Positions 34,983 through 43,078 of a stretch of 64,000 nucleotides of DNA are shown piece after piece. The notes under the pieces were generated by a model. It saw nothing but the letters and a program-made list of their open reading frames with translations, did no database searches and was not told the origin of the DNA. How positions within the stretch are numbered: the stretch's first letter is position 1; each line of letters starts with the position of its first letter. The translations under genes and the position numbers were made by a program. The DNA is taken from positions 1 through 64,000 of the forward strand of contig NZ_KQ948873.1 in assembly GCF_001514215.1 (NCBI RefSeq), in the 5' to 3' direction. This DNA comes from Streptomyces bungoensis. Lineage in GTDB: Bacteria; Actinomycetota; Actinomycetes; Streptomycetales; Streptomycetaceae.

Positions 34983-36272
34983 ATGGACAGCGGTCGTTCG
35001 GCGGTGCACCTGCCCTCCGGAAGCGAAGTCGGTCACGACGAGGCCCGAACCCTCGTGCTGCGGTTCCTCCGCGGCGACATCCAGGCCGATCCGTATCCCG
35101 CGCTGAACCGCCTGCGGGAGGCAGGACCGGTGTGGCTCGGTGACGGGGTCGTCGTCCTGTCCTCGTACGCGCACTGCGCGGCCGCGCTGCGCGCGGCGGA
35201 CCCGGCGCCGGCCTCCGCCGGCGTCTGTCCCGTGCACCTCTCACGGCTGCACGGGGTACTGCGCCGCGCCTTGAGTACGCAGGCGGTGGCGGACCTCGCG
35301 CCGCTCGTGCGCACCCTCGTCGACGACCGCCTGGACTCGGTGGCGGCCAGAGGCCGTCTCGACGTCGTCAGCGACCTCGCCCATCCTGTGCCGCTGGCCG
35401 TCCTGTCCCGGCTGCTGGGCCTTCCGGACGGTGACGCACGGTGGCTGCACCGGCGGTTGACAGCGCTCGGCACCGCTCCCCTCCTGCCGCTCGCCGACAC
35501 CGGGGGCCCGTCGGTGCCGGCCGCGCGCTGCGAGGCGGAGACCGAACTGGAGACGTATCTGGCCGCGGCGGTCCGCGGCCGGCGGCTCCGGGAGGACAGC
35601 GGCGACCTGCTGTCCCGGCTGGTCCGGGCGGATGGAGGGCGGCTCACCGACGCCGAGGCCGCGGCGGCGGGCCGGTTCCTGCTGGCCTCCGGATACGAGA
35701 CGACCGCCGCGCTCGTCTCGGGCGGCGTCCTGGCGCTGCTGCGGGCCCCGCACGAGATCGACGCCCTGCGTCGCGACCCCGGCCACGCGGTGCGCCTGGT
35801 GGAAGAGACGCTCCGTGTCGACCCGCCGATGCAGATCGTCCGGCGCCGGGCCGGCGCCGATCTCAACCTGTGCGGAGTGCGCGTACCGCGCGGCACTGTG
35901 CTGCTGCTCCTGCTCGGGGCGGCGCACCGCGACCCGGAGCTCACCCCACATCCCGACGTCTTCACCCCGGACGGCGTCTCGCCGCACCTGGGATTCGGAG
36001 CGGACCCGCACCACTGCGTCGGGGCGCCGCTGGCCCGGCTGGTCGCGCAGACCGTCCTCGTCCGTTTCGCCCAGCGCGTCGCCGGACCGCGGTTCGCGGT
36101 CGGCAGCACCTCCTACCGCCCCTCCGCCGCGCTGCGCGGACTGCGGGCGCTGTGGGTGGACGCGGACGGCTTCGCCGACCGGGACCTGCCCTGGCAGCCG
36201 GCTGCCGCCGGCCCGCCGGCCCCTCCCTCAGCCGCCCATGCCGCGCGCACCGCGGCGGGAAGGACATCGTGA
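34983..36272 (+). CDS. Cytochrome P450 (first)
   Basis: A 429-aa bacterial P450. I-helix ASGYETTAAL, ExxR in EETLRVDPP, and heme loop GFGADPHHCVG with the Cys ligand are present. The second Gly of the usual FGxGxHxC is Asp and the usual Arg position is His, both uncommon. It is coupled to the chorismatase gene (GTGA) and may oxidise the aromatic acid made by it, or the enediyne. The 187-bp gap upstream has no copy of the shared motif. Confidence 0.9.
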   Translation: MDSGRSAVHLPSGSEVGHDEARTLVLRFLRGDIQADPYPALNRLREAGPVWLGDGVVVLSSYAHCAAALRAADPAPASAGVCPVHLSRLHGVLRRALSTQAVADLAPLVRTLVDDRLDSVAARGRLDVVSDLAHPVPLAVLSRLLGLPDGDARWLHRRLTALGTAPLLPLADTGGPSVPAARCEAETELETYLAAAVRGRRLREDSGDLLSRLVRADGGRLTDAEAAAAGRFLLASGYETTAALVSGGVLALLRAPHEIDALRRDPGHAVRLVEETLRVDPPMQIVRRRAGADLNLCGVRVPRGTVLLLLLGAAHRDPELTPHPDVFTPDGVSPHLGFGADPHHCVGAPLARLVAQTVLVRFAQRVAGPRFAVGSTSYRPSAALRGLRALWVDADGFADRDLPWQPAAAGPPAPPSAAHAARTAAGRTS

Positions 36273-37300
36273 CCGTCATACACCCGGAGACCGGGGCCCT
36301 CACCGCCGCCCTCGACTGTTTCTTCATCAGGCCCGGCGAGGACGAACGTGCCCGCACGGCCGGCCGGCACGTGCTCGGCCGGATCACCTACGGTCACGGC
36401 GGCCGGGCACCCCTGCTGCACGACGGCGCGCCGCTGGTGCGGATCGCCATGGCCGGTGCGGGCGCCGAGCGGGTGACCGAGGTGTGGACCACCGACCGTC
36501 CGGTGCGCTGCGGCCGCGACGGTGACCTGGTGTACGCCGAGGACGGCGAACACCTGCTGTGTGCGGTGCGCATCGAGGAGCGCGGGGTGTACCGCGACAC
36601 GGTGCGGGCGGTGTACGAGGCCGCGTTCGCCCTGATGGCACGGCTCGGCTACCCGGATCTGCTGCGGATGTGGAACCTCGTCGGATCCATCACCGGGCCC
36701 AACGAGGAGGGCACGGAGAACTACCGGGACTTCTGCGTGGGCCGCGCCCAGGCGTTCGAGGCCTGGGCGGGACGGATGGCGGGCATGCCCGCGGCCACCG
36801 GCATCGGCTCCCTGCGCCCCGGCATCGATCTGTACTTTTTGGCCTGCCGCACCGGCCGGGCGCGGCACCTGGAGAACCCGCGCCAGACCCCGGCCCACCG
36901 GTATCCGGTTCAGTACGGCCCCAAGCCGCCGAGTTTCGCCCGGGCCACGCTTTTGGAGGCGGCCGGGTGCAGCGGGCCGGTGCTGTATGTGTCCGGAACC
37001 GCCAGCATCATCGGCGACGACTCGGTCTATCCGGGTGACATCGACGCCCAGTGCGCCGTCACCCTCGCCAACATCGAGGCGCTGATCGCGCCCGAGAACC
37101 TGGGCCGGCACGGGATGGCCGGCGGTTTCCGCCTGAGGGATCTCGACTGCGTCAAGGTCTACGTCCGCGACGCCGGGCACCTGCCCACTGTCCGAGCCCA
37201 CTGTGCGAAGGCGCTGGGGGCCGACCGCGGCATCGCCTTCTTCAACGTCGACGTCTGCCGCCCCGAGCTGCTGGTGGAGATCGAGGGGATCTGCCGATGA
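36269..37300 (+). CDS. Chorismatase of the FkbO/Hyg5/XanB2 family (probable 3-hydroxybenzoate synthase)
   Basis: A 343-aa protein matching the chorismatase family along its length: RMWNLVGSITGPNEEG near residue 135, YPVQYGPKPPSFARA near residue 215, SGTASIIGDDS near residue 238, and the C-terminal DVCRPELLVEIE with the acidic residues used for catalysis. The family splits chorismate and pyruvate, giving either 3,4-dihydroxycyclohexadiene carboxylate (FkbO) or 3-hydroxybenzoate (Hyg5, XanB2). The aryl-CoA-ligase-like gene directly downstream favours an aromatic product, so 3-hydroxybenzoate is preferred; the deciding residues cannot be judged securely by eye. Confidence 0.87.
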   Translation: MTVIHPETGALTAALDCFFIRPGEDERARTAGRHVLGRITYGHGGRAPLLHDGAPLVRIAMAGAGAERVTEVWTTDRPVRCGRDGDLVYAEDGEHLLCAVRIEERGVYRDTVRAVYEAAFALMARLGYPDLLRMWNLVGSITGPNEEGTENYRDFCVGRAQAFEAWAGRMAGMPAATGIGSLRPGIDLYFLACRTGRARHLENPRQTPAHRYPVQYGPKPPSFARATLLEAAGCSGPVLYVSGTASIIGDDSVYPGDIDAQCAVTLANIEALIAPENLGRHGMAGGFRLRDLDCVKVYVRDAGHLPTVRAHCAKALGADRGIAFFNVDVCRPELLVEIEGICR

Positions 37301-38781
37301 CCAACTTCGTGAAGCGGCTGGCGGACACCGCCCTGTCAAGGGGCTGGCTGGAACGACCCGCCTACCACGTCGAGGACAGCGTGTACCGGTTCGAGGACGT
37401 GTACACGGGGGCGGCGCGGGCCGCCGCCGCGTTCGCCGCGCGAGGCCTGGGACGCGGCGACCGCATCCTGATCGCCCTGCCGGACGGTATCGAGTTCGTC
37501 TGGGCGTTTCTCGGTGCGCTGCGCACAGGCGCCGTGGCCGTGCCGGTCAACTCCATGTTCCACCCGCAGGAGATGCGGCGCGCAGCGCTCATCGCCGAAC
37601 CCGCCGCCGTGGTGGCGGACGCCGCGTTCGCCGACCGGTTCACGGCGCCCGTGGTGACCGCGGACAACCTGTACGGCGATGCCGTGGTGCCGCCGTACGC
37701 CGCTGTGTCGCCGGACACGCCGGCATTCGCGGCGTTCACCTCCGGTACGACCGGTGCGCCGAAGCTGTGCTTCCACACCCACGGCGATCCGGACGTCCTC
37801 GCCCGGGCGGCCGGCAGGGCCGTGGGCGTCGGCGCGGGGGACGTGAGCTACTCCATACCTCGCATGAACTTCGCCTACGGGCTCGGCAACTCGCTGTTCT
37901 TCCCGCTGCTGACCGGTGGCGCCACCGTGCTCACCCCCAGGCGGCTCGGACCCGGCGACGCGCTGGCCGTGCTGGAGAAGTACGGGGTGAGCGTCTTCTA
38001 CAGCCAGCCGACCTTCTTCGCGCACATGCTGGGCCACCCCGACGCCCGGCGGGTGCTGGGCGGTCTGCGGACGGCGGTGGTGGCCGGGGAGGTGCTGCCC
38101 GAATCACTGGAGCGGCAGTTGCGCAGCGTTCTCGGGCCGCGACTGCTGAACGTGTACGGCACCACGGAGATCGGCCATGCCGTGCTCGCCAACGGACCTC
38201 GGGCGGTACGTGAGTTCACCCTGGGCACGGTCCTGGAGCCCTACCGGCTGCGGATCGTCGACGAGGCCGGCGAGCCTGTCCCGGCGGGCGTCGAAGGACG
38301 GCTGGAGGTGTCCGGGCCGACCATCGGGCTCCCCGTCCCGCGCGGCGGCGACACCCCTGCCCGGCTCGCGCCCGGCGCATGGTTCACCACCAGTGACGCC
38401 GCCGCCATGGACGCCAACGGGTTCGTCCGGGTGCACGGCCGGCTCGACGACGTGGAGATCGTCGCCGGGATCAACGTCCACCCGGCGGAGATCGAGGACC
38501 GGCTGATGGCGCACCCGGCCGTCGAGGAGGCGGCGGTGTGCACGGTGCGGCGCAGCACCGGCGCGACCGTGTTGCGGGCGTACGCCGTGCTGCGGCACAC
38601 CGTGGACGACACGGCCGGCCAGGCGCTCCGCGAGGAACTCCTGGGCGCCTGCCGCTCGTCCCTGACCTGGTACAAGGTGCCCGAAGACATCACTTTCGTC
38701 GCCGGGCTGCCCCGTAATCCGACCGGAAAGCTGTTGCGCCGCACCCTGCGCGCGCTCGCCGCCGAGGACGCCGTGCGCTGA
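37297..38781 (+). CDS. Benzoate/hydroxybenzoate-CoA ligase-like AMP-forming enzyme
   Basis: A 494-aa ANL enzyme close in pattern to benzoate-CoA ligases: FTSGTTGAPKLCFHTHGD, NFAYGLGNSLFFPL, NVYGTTEIGHA, and C-terminal Lys in RNPTGKLLRR. It overlaps the chorismatase stop (ATGA), so the natural reading is activation of that enzyme's product to the CoA thioester. A hydroxybenzoyl-CoA could be an acyl donor for decorating the enediyne or sugar, or a starter unit. Confidence 0.87.
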   Translation: MTNFVKRLADTALSRGWLERPAYHVEDSVYRFEDVYTGAARAAAAFAARGLGRGDRILIALPDGIEFVWAFLGALRTGAVAVPVNSMFHPQEMRRAALIAEPAAVVADAAFADRFTAPVVTADNLYGDAVVPPYAAVSPDTPAFAAFTSGTTGAPKLCFHTHGDPDVLARAAGRAVGVGAGDVSYSIPRMNFAYGLGNSLFFPLLTGGATVLTPRRLGPGDALAVLEKYGVSVFYSQPTFFAHMLGHPDARRVLGGLRTAVVAGEVLPESLERQLRSVLGPRLLNVYGTTEIGHAVLANGPRAVREFTLGTVLEPYRLRIVDEAGEPVPAGVEGRLEVSGPTIGLPVPRGGDTPARLAPGAWFTTSDAAAMDANGFVRVHGRLDDVEIVAGINVHPAEIEDRLMAHPAVEEAAVCTVRRSTGATVLRAYAVLRHTVDDTAGQALREELLGACRSSLTWYKVPEDITFVAGLPRNPTGKLLRRTLRALAAEDAVR

Positions 38782-38849
38782 TCCGGGGCGCCCTTCACCT
38801 CTCTTTCGGCTCCGTCCTGTCCATCCCCACCCATGCCTGGAGTGCAAGC

Positions 38850-40463
38850 GTGACCGCAGTCGAGACCACCGCCGCTCCCGTCTCCTTCGACGGCCGGACC
38901 CTGACCATCGACGCCGTACGGCGCGTCGCCGAGGAGGAGGCGCGGGCAGACGTCGCTGCCGAGGCAGTCGCCAGGACCCTGCGCAGCCGGGCGATGCTGG
39001 AGGAGCTGGCCGGGCAGAACGTCCCCATCTACGGCGTCACCACCGGGTACGGCGAGATGATCTACATGCAGGTCGACAAGTCGAAGGAAGTGGAGCTGCA
39101 GACCAACCTGGTGCGCAGTCACAGCGCAGGTGTCGGCCCGCTGTTCGCCGAGGACGAGGCGCGGGCCATCGTGGCGGCACGCCTGAACACCCTCGCCAAG
39201 GGACACTCCGCCGTGCGCCCGGAGGTACTCCGGCGCCTGGCGCTCTATCTGAACCGGGGCATCGTGCCGGCCATCCCGGAGATCGGTTCGCTGGGCGCCA
39301 GCGGGGACCTCGTCCCGCTGGCGCACCTGGCGAGCACGCTGATCGGCGAGGGACACGTGCTGCGGGACGGCCGGCGGGTGGAGACGGCGACGGTCCTGCG
39401 GGAACAGGGCATCGAGCCGCTGCAGCTGCGGTTCAAGGAGGGCCTCGCGCTGATCAACGGCACGTCGGCGATGACGGGACTGGGGTCGCTGGTCGTGCAT
39501 CGTGCGCTGATCCAGACCCGGCAGGCCGAGCTGGTCTCCGCCCTGCTCAACGACGTTCTGCGTGGCTCGGCGAGCCCGTTCCTCGCCCAGGGCCACGACG
39601 TGGCGCGTCCGCACCGCGGGCAGATCGACTCCGCCGCCAACATGCGGGCCCTGCTGGCCGGCAGCCGACTGGTCGTCGAGCACGCGGAGCTTCGCCGGCA
39701 GGTGCAGGACGTCAAGGAGGACGGCAAGGACGTCCAGCGCACCGACACCTACCTGCAGAAGGCGTACACGCTGCGGGCCGTGCCGCAGATTCTGGGCGCG
39801 GTGCGGGACACCCTCTATCACGCGCAGGACAAGCTGGAGATCGAGCTGAACTCGGCGAACGACAACCCGTTGTTCTTCGAGGACGAGGAGATATTCCACG
39901 GCGCCAACTTCCACGGCCAGCCGATCGCGTTCGTCCTGGACTTCGTCACCATCGCCCTCACCCAGCTGGGGGTGCTCGCCGAGCGGCAGCTCAACCGGCT
40001 GCTGAACCGTCACCTCAGCTACGGTCTTCCCGAGTTCCTGGTTGCCGCCAACCCTGGTTTGAACTGCGGTTTCGCCGGTGCCCAGTACCCGGCGACGGCG
40101 CTGGTCGCGGAGAACCGGACGATCGGGCCGGCCTCCACGCAGTCGGTGCCGTCCAACGGCGACAACCAGGACGTCGTCAGCATGGGCCTGATCGCCGGAC
40201 GCAACGCCCGCCGAGTGCTGGGCAACAACAACCGCATCCTCGCCGTGGAGTTCCTCGCCGCCGCCCAGGCGGTCGACGTCTCCCGTCGCTTCGAGGACTT
40301 GAGCCCGGCCTCCCAGGCGACGTACGACGCGGTGCGCTCCCTGGTGCCCGCCCTGGGCGTGGACCGGCACATGTCCGAGGACATCGAACTCGTCGCGGCC
40401 GCGCTGTCGCGAGGTGAGTTCCTCACCGCGCTCGCCAAGTACACCGGGACCGAACTTCGCTGA
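38850..40463 (+). CDS. MIO-dependent tyrosine 2,3-aminomutase (SgcC4-like)
   Basis: A 537-aa enzyme of the ammonia-lyase/aminomutase family. The MIO-forming triad Ala150-Ser151-Gly152 lies in GSLGASGDLVPLAH, and the catalytic Tyr in IYGVTTGYGEM. Length and many segments (LQTNLVRSHSAGVG, NSANDNPLFF, QSVPSNGDNQDVVSM) agree closely with what I recall of SgcC4, which turns L-tyrosine into (S)-beta-tyrosine for C-1027. An aza-tyrosine substrate, as in kedarcidin, is possible. GTG start with GGAG 8 bp ahead. It fits the adenylation domain at 62.8 kb that lacks the alpha-amine Asp. Confidence 0.92.
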   Translation: MTAVETTAAPVSFDGRTLTIDAVRRVAEEEARADVAAEAVARTLRSRAMLEELAGQNVPIYGVTTGYGEMIYMQVDKSKEVELQTNLVRSHSAGVGPLFAEDEARAIVAARLNTLAKGHSAVRPEVLRRLALYLNRGIVPAIPEIGSLGASGDLVPLAHLASTLIGEGHVLRDGRRVETATVLREQGIEPLQLRFKEGLALINGTSAMTGLGSLVVHRALIQTRQAELVSALLNDVLRGSASPFLAQGHDVARPHRGQIDSAANMRALLAGSRLVVEHAELRRQVQDVKEDGKDVQRTDTYLQKAYTLRAVPQILGAVRDTLYHAQDKLEIELNSANDNPLFFEDEEIFHGANFHGQPIAFVLDFVTIALTQLGVLAERQLNRLLNRHLSYGLPEFLVAANPGLNCGFAGAQYPATALVAENRTIGPASTQSVPSNGDNQDVVSMGLIAGRNARRVLGNNNRILAVEFLAAAQAVDVSRRFEDLSPASQATYDAVRSLVPALGVDRHMSEDIELVAAALSRGEFLTALAKYTGTELR

Positions 40464-40475
40464 CGTGGGCCGGAA

Positions 40476-40526
40476 ACGACGAGCGCCGCCGGCCGGCCTC
40501 CTCGGCCGTCCGGCGGCGCTCGTCGT
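40476..40526. terminator. Bidirectional hairpin terminator
   Basis: A perfect 17-bp stem (ACGACGAGCGCCGCCGG at 40476-40492 pairing with 40510-40526) with a 17-base loop, between the converging aminomutase and exporter genes. Confidence 0.85.
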
Positions 40527-40543
40527 GTGTCGGATCCTGGAGA

Positions 40544-42124
40544 TCAGGCGGCGAGGATCTGCTCCTGAGGGGCCTCGGTCCCGTCCTCGGCCGGGGCTTG
40601 TTCCTGGCCGATCGGCGGGACGTGCCGCATCAGCACCACGAAGAACACACCCGCGACCGCGATCAAGCCTGCGGCGACCGCGGCAACGGTGTGGATGCCG
40701 CCGGTGAAGGCAACACGAACCGGCTCCATCAGCGCGTCGCCCAGCCTCTCGGGCAGGCCCTGTGCGGAGGCCGCGGCGCCGGAGACGCTGTCGCGAGCGG
40801 CGTCAGCCGCAGCGGACGGGACGCCGGCCGGGATCGTGGAGTGCACCTGATCGCGGTAGATGGTGAGCCCCAGCGTGCCGAGGGTCGCGACGCCGAGTGC
40901 GGCGCCGAACTCGTTGCTGATCTGGGAGAGCGCACCGGCCGAACCCGCCTTCTCCGGCGGGACGGTGCCGACGACCATGTTGGTGCCGAGCGCGACCAGC
41001 GGGGCGCCGCAGAAGGAGAACACCGCGAAGCCGACGATGAGGGTGGCCGTGCCGGAGTCGGCGCTCAGCTGGGAGAAGGTGAGCAGGACGGCGACCACGC
41101 CGACCAGGCCGGCGCCGATGACGTAGGCCGGGCGCACCTTGCGGGCGATGATCGGGCAGACCATGAAGGAGACGGTCGCCGCCGCCATGCCCGGCAGCAG
41201 GCCGAGACCGGAGTCGAACGGGCTCATGCGCTGGGCGGCCTGGAAGTACTGCGTCATCAGCAGCATGACCGTGCCGCCGATCAGGCTGTAGGCGAGCAGG
41301 CCGAGCAGCGAGGCGTTGAAGCGTCCGTGCCGGAAGAGGGTCACGTCGAGCAGCGGGGCGGTCAGCGTGCGCTGGCGGCGGACGAAAAGCACGCCGAGGA
41401 CGACACCGACGACGATGGAGACGACGGGCAGCGGGTGCCAGCCGTTGCGGGCGAGGTCCTTGATGCCGTAGATGACCGGGATGGTCGTGCCCAGGTTGAG
41501 GGCGACGCTCGGCAGGTCGATGCGGCCGGCCTCGGCGTTGGCGGACTCCGGCAGCACCTTCGGGCCGGTGATCAGCAGCAGGACCATCACCGGCACGCCC
41601 ATGAGGAAGAGCGAGCCCCACCAGAAGTGCTCGAGCATGACGCCGCCGAGCATGGGGCCGATGATGGCGCCGAGGGTGAAGCAGCTGGCCCACAGGCCGA
41701 TGGCGGTGGCCCGCTGCTTCTCGTCCTTGAACATCGTGGAGATCAGCGCGAGGGTGGACGGGCTGATGGCGGCACCGGCGACACCCAGCAGCACCCGGGC
41801 GGCGATCAGCATGCCGGGGCTGGTGGCGAACGCGGCGAGCAGGGACGCGGCACCGAAGGCCGCGCCGCCCATCAGCAGCAGTTTGCGGCGGCCGATGCGG
41901 TCACCGAGAGTGCCCATGGGCACCAGGAAGCCGGCAACCATGAAGCCGTAGATGTCCATGATCCACAGTTGCTGATTGCTGTTCGCGCCGAGGTCTGCGC
42001 TCAGATGCGGCAGCGCGAGCAGGAGTACGAAAACGTCGAGGGCGACGAGCAGGGTGGGCAGGGCGAGGATTCCCAGCCCGATCCACTCCTTCCGCCCGGC
42101 CTTGGGAGCACCGCCTGCAGTCAT
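40544..42124 (-). CDS. DHA2-family (14-TM) exporter, SgcB-like
   Basis: A 526-aa EmrB/QacA-type transporter. Features are ALDVFVLLLALPHL in helix 1, GTLGDRIGRRKLL between helices 2 and 3, and the family-typical LLGVAGAAISPSTLAL. Chromoprotein enediyne clusters carry such a pump (SgcB in C-1027) divergent from or near the apoprotein gene, as here, where it is thought to export the chromophore or complex. ATG at 42124 with GGAAG upstream; a copy of the shared motif lies 104 bp upstream. Confidence 0.9.
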   Translation of the reverse strand: MTAGGAPKAGRKEWIGLGILALPTLLVALDVFVLLLALPHLSADLGANSNQQLWIMDIYGFMVAGFLVPMGTLGDRIGRRKLLLMGGAAFGAASLLAAFATSPGMLIAARVLLGVAGAAISPSTLALISTMFKDEKQRATAIGLWASCFTLGAIIGPMLGGVMLEHFWWGSLFLMGVPVMVLLLITGPKVLPESANAEAGRIDLPSVALNLGTTIPVIYGIKDLARNGWHPLPVVSIVVGVVLGVLFVRRQRTLTAPLLDVTLFRHGRFNASLLGLLAYSLIGGTVMLLMTQYFQAAQRMSPFDSGLGLLPGMAAATVSFMVCPIIARKVRPAYVIGAGLVGVVAVLLTFSQLSADSGTATLIVGFAVFSFCGAPLVALGTNMVVGTVPPEKAGSAGALSQISNEFGAALGVATLGTLGLTIYRDQVHSTIPAGVPSAAADAARDSVSGAAASAQGLPERLGDALMEPVRVAFTGGIHTVAAVAAGLIAVAGVFFVVLMRHVPPIGQEQAPAEDGTEAPQEQILAA

Positions 42125-42227
42125 GTGCGTGTTCTTCCCGTCGTCGTGTGTGGTGGGGGCTTGGGCTTCGCCGCCCCACGGACAGGCGAGGCCCGCCCCC
42201 GAGCGTCCCGTGCGGGGCGGGCCGTGC

Positions 42228-42245
42228 GCATCTCGCAGAGTGCCC
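42228..42245 (-). promoter_or_regulatory. Shared 18-bp motif, site 3 (toward DHA2 exporter)
   Basis: On the minus strand reads GGGCACTCTGCGAGATGC, ending 104 bp before the exporter ATG. It is paired with an oppositely directed copy 30 bp away. Confidence 0.6.
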
Positions 42246-42275
42246 TTCTGCACGGGGATCCGAGTGGGTTTCATG

Positions 42276-42293
42276 AAGCAACCTCGAAGATGC
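42276..42293 (+). promoter_or_regulatory. Shared 18-bp motif, site 4 (toward apoprotein gene)
   Basis: Reads AAGCAACCTCGAAGATGC, ending 113 bp before the apoprotein ATG. TAATGT lies about 21 bp downstream and could be the -10 box. Confidence 0.68.
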
Positions 42294-42406
42294 CCGTGGT
42301 GATCAACGGCTCCTAATGTCATTGGCGGACACCGGGAAGCGGCCCCGAGAAAAGCCCGATCCCACCGTCCGTCTGTCCCCTCACAACTGACATGGAGTCA
42401 ACGATC

Positions 42407-42847
42407 ATGACCGTCAAGAACAAGCTCGGCCTCGTCACCCGCCTCGGCGCCGCCGCCGCCATCGCCGCCGGCCTGGCCGTCGCCGTCCAGCCCTCGGCCA
42501 TGGCTGCCTCGCCGGTGGTCTCGGTTTCTCCGGTGAACGGTCTGGCGGACGGCCAGCAGGTGACCGTCGCCGCGTCCGGCCTGACCCCGAACACCGTGTT
42601 CCACGTCGGTCAGTGCGCGTTCGTGGAGCCGAGCGTGTACGGCTGTGACGCGACCACGTCGAAGGACGTCACCTCGGACGCGCAGGGCAAGCTGAACACG
42701 ACGCTGGTCGTGCACAGCTCCTTCCAGGCGGTCGTGGGCGCCGACCGCCACGTCTGGGGCACGGTCGACGCCAAGACGACCCAGACCCAGGTCGGCCTGG
42801 GCAGCGACACGGGTGAGGGTGGCGGCCAGCTCATCTCCTTCAAGTAG
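42407..42847 (+). CDS. Neocarzinostatin-family enediyne apoprotein
   Basis: A 146-aa secreted protein. Residues 1-33 are a signal peptide (KNK positive end, Ala-rich core, cleavage after AMA33). The mature 113 residues (ASPVVSVSPVNGLADGQ onward) follow the all-beta fold that binds and protects an enediyne chromophore, most like macromomycin: HVGQCAFVEP, DATTSKDVT, HSSFQAVVGA, GLGSDTGEG. Cys70/Cys80 (mature 37 and 47) match the first family disulfide. The second pair is gone: VDAKTTQTQVG stands where macromomycin has NCKVVSCSAG. ATG 42407 has GGAG 9 bp upstream. Present outside the cell in complex with the product; protects producer and cargo. Confidence 0.95.
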   Translation: MTVKNKLGLVTRLGAAAAIAAGLAVAVQPSAMAASPVVSVSPVNGLADGQQVTVAASGLTPNTVFHVGQCAFVEPSVYGCDATTSKDVTSDAQGKLNTTLVVHSSFQAVVGADRHVWGTVDAKTTQTQVGLGSDTGEGGGQLISFK

Positions 42848-42873
42848 TCCGGTACCCGCTCCCACGCACCCTT

Positions 42874-43024
42874 CCGAAGCCCCCGGCACGTCGGCCCCCG
42901 GCCGGCCTGCCGGGGGCTCGGGCGTGTCCGGGGTCCCGAGCGGGCGCACCCGAAGCCCCCGGCACGTCGGCCCCCGGCCGGCCTGCCGGGGGCTCGGGCG
43001 TGTCCGGGGTCCCGAGCGGGCGCA
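42874..43024. repeat. 76-bp direct repeat, two near-identical tandem copies, each a hairpin
   Basis: Copy 1 is 42874-42949 and copy 2 is 42950-43024. They are identical over the compared length. Each holds an 11-bp stem AGCCCCCGGCA / TGCCGGGGGCT (42878-42888 with 42908-42918, and 76 bp further on). It lies just after the apoprotein gene and acts as a doubled terminator. Confidence 0.88.
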
Positions 43025-43028
43025 GCAC

Positions 43029-43061
43029 GACGGCGCGGGCCCCTGTGGGGCCCGCGCCGTC
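43029..43061. terminator. Strong hairpin terminator between converging genes
   Basis: A perfect 15-bp stem GACGGCGCGGGCCCC (43029-43043) with a 3-base loop, pairing with 43047-43061. With the doubled hairpin before it, three terminators separate the apoprotein gene from the oxidase gene. Confidence 0.88.
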
Positions 43062-43078
43062 GGTCGTGGAGCCGGGAC

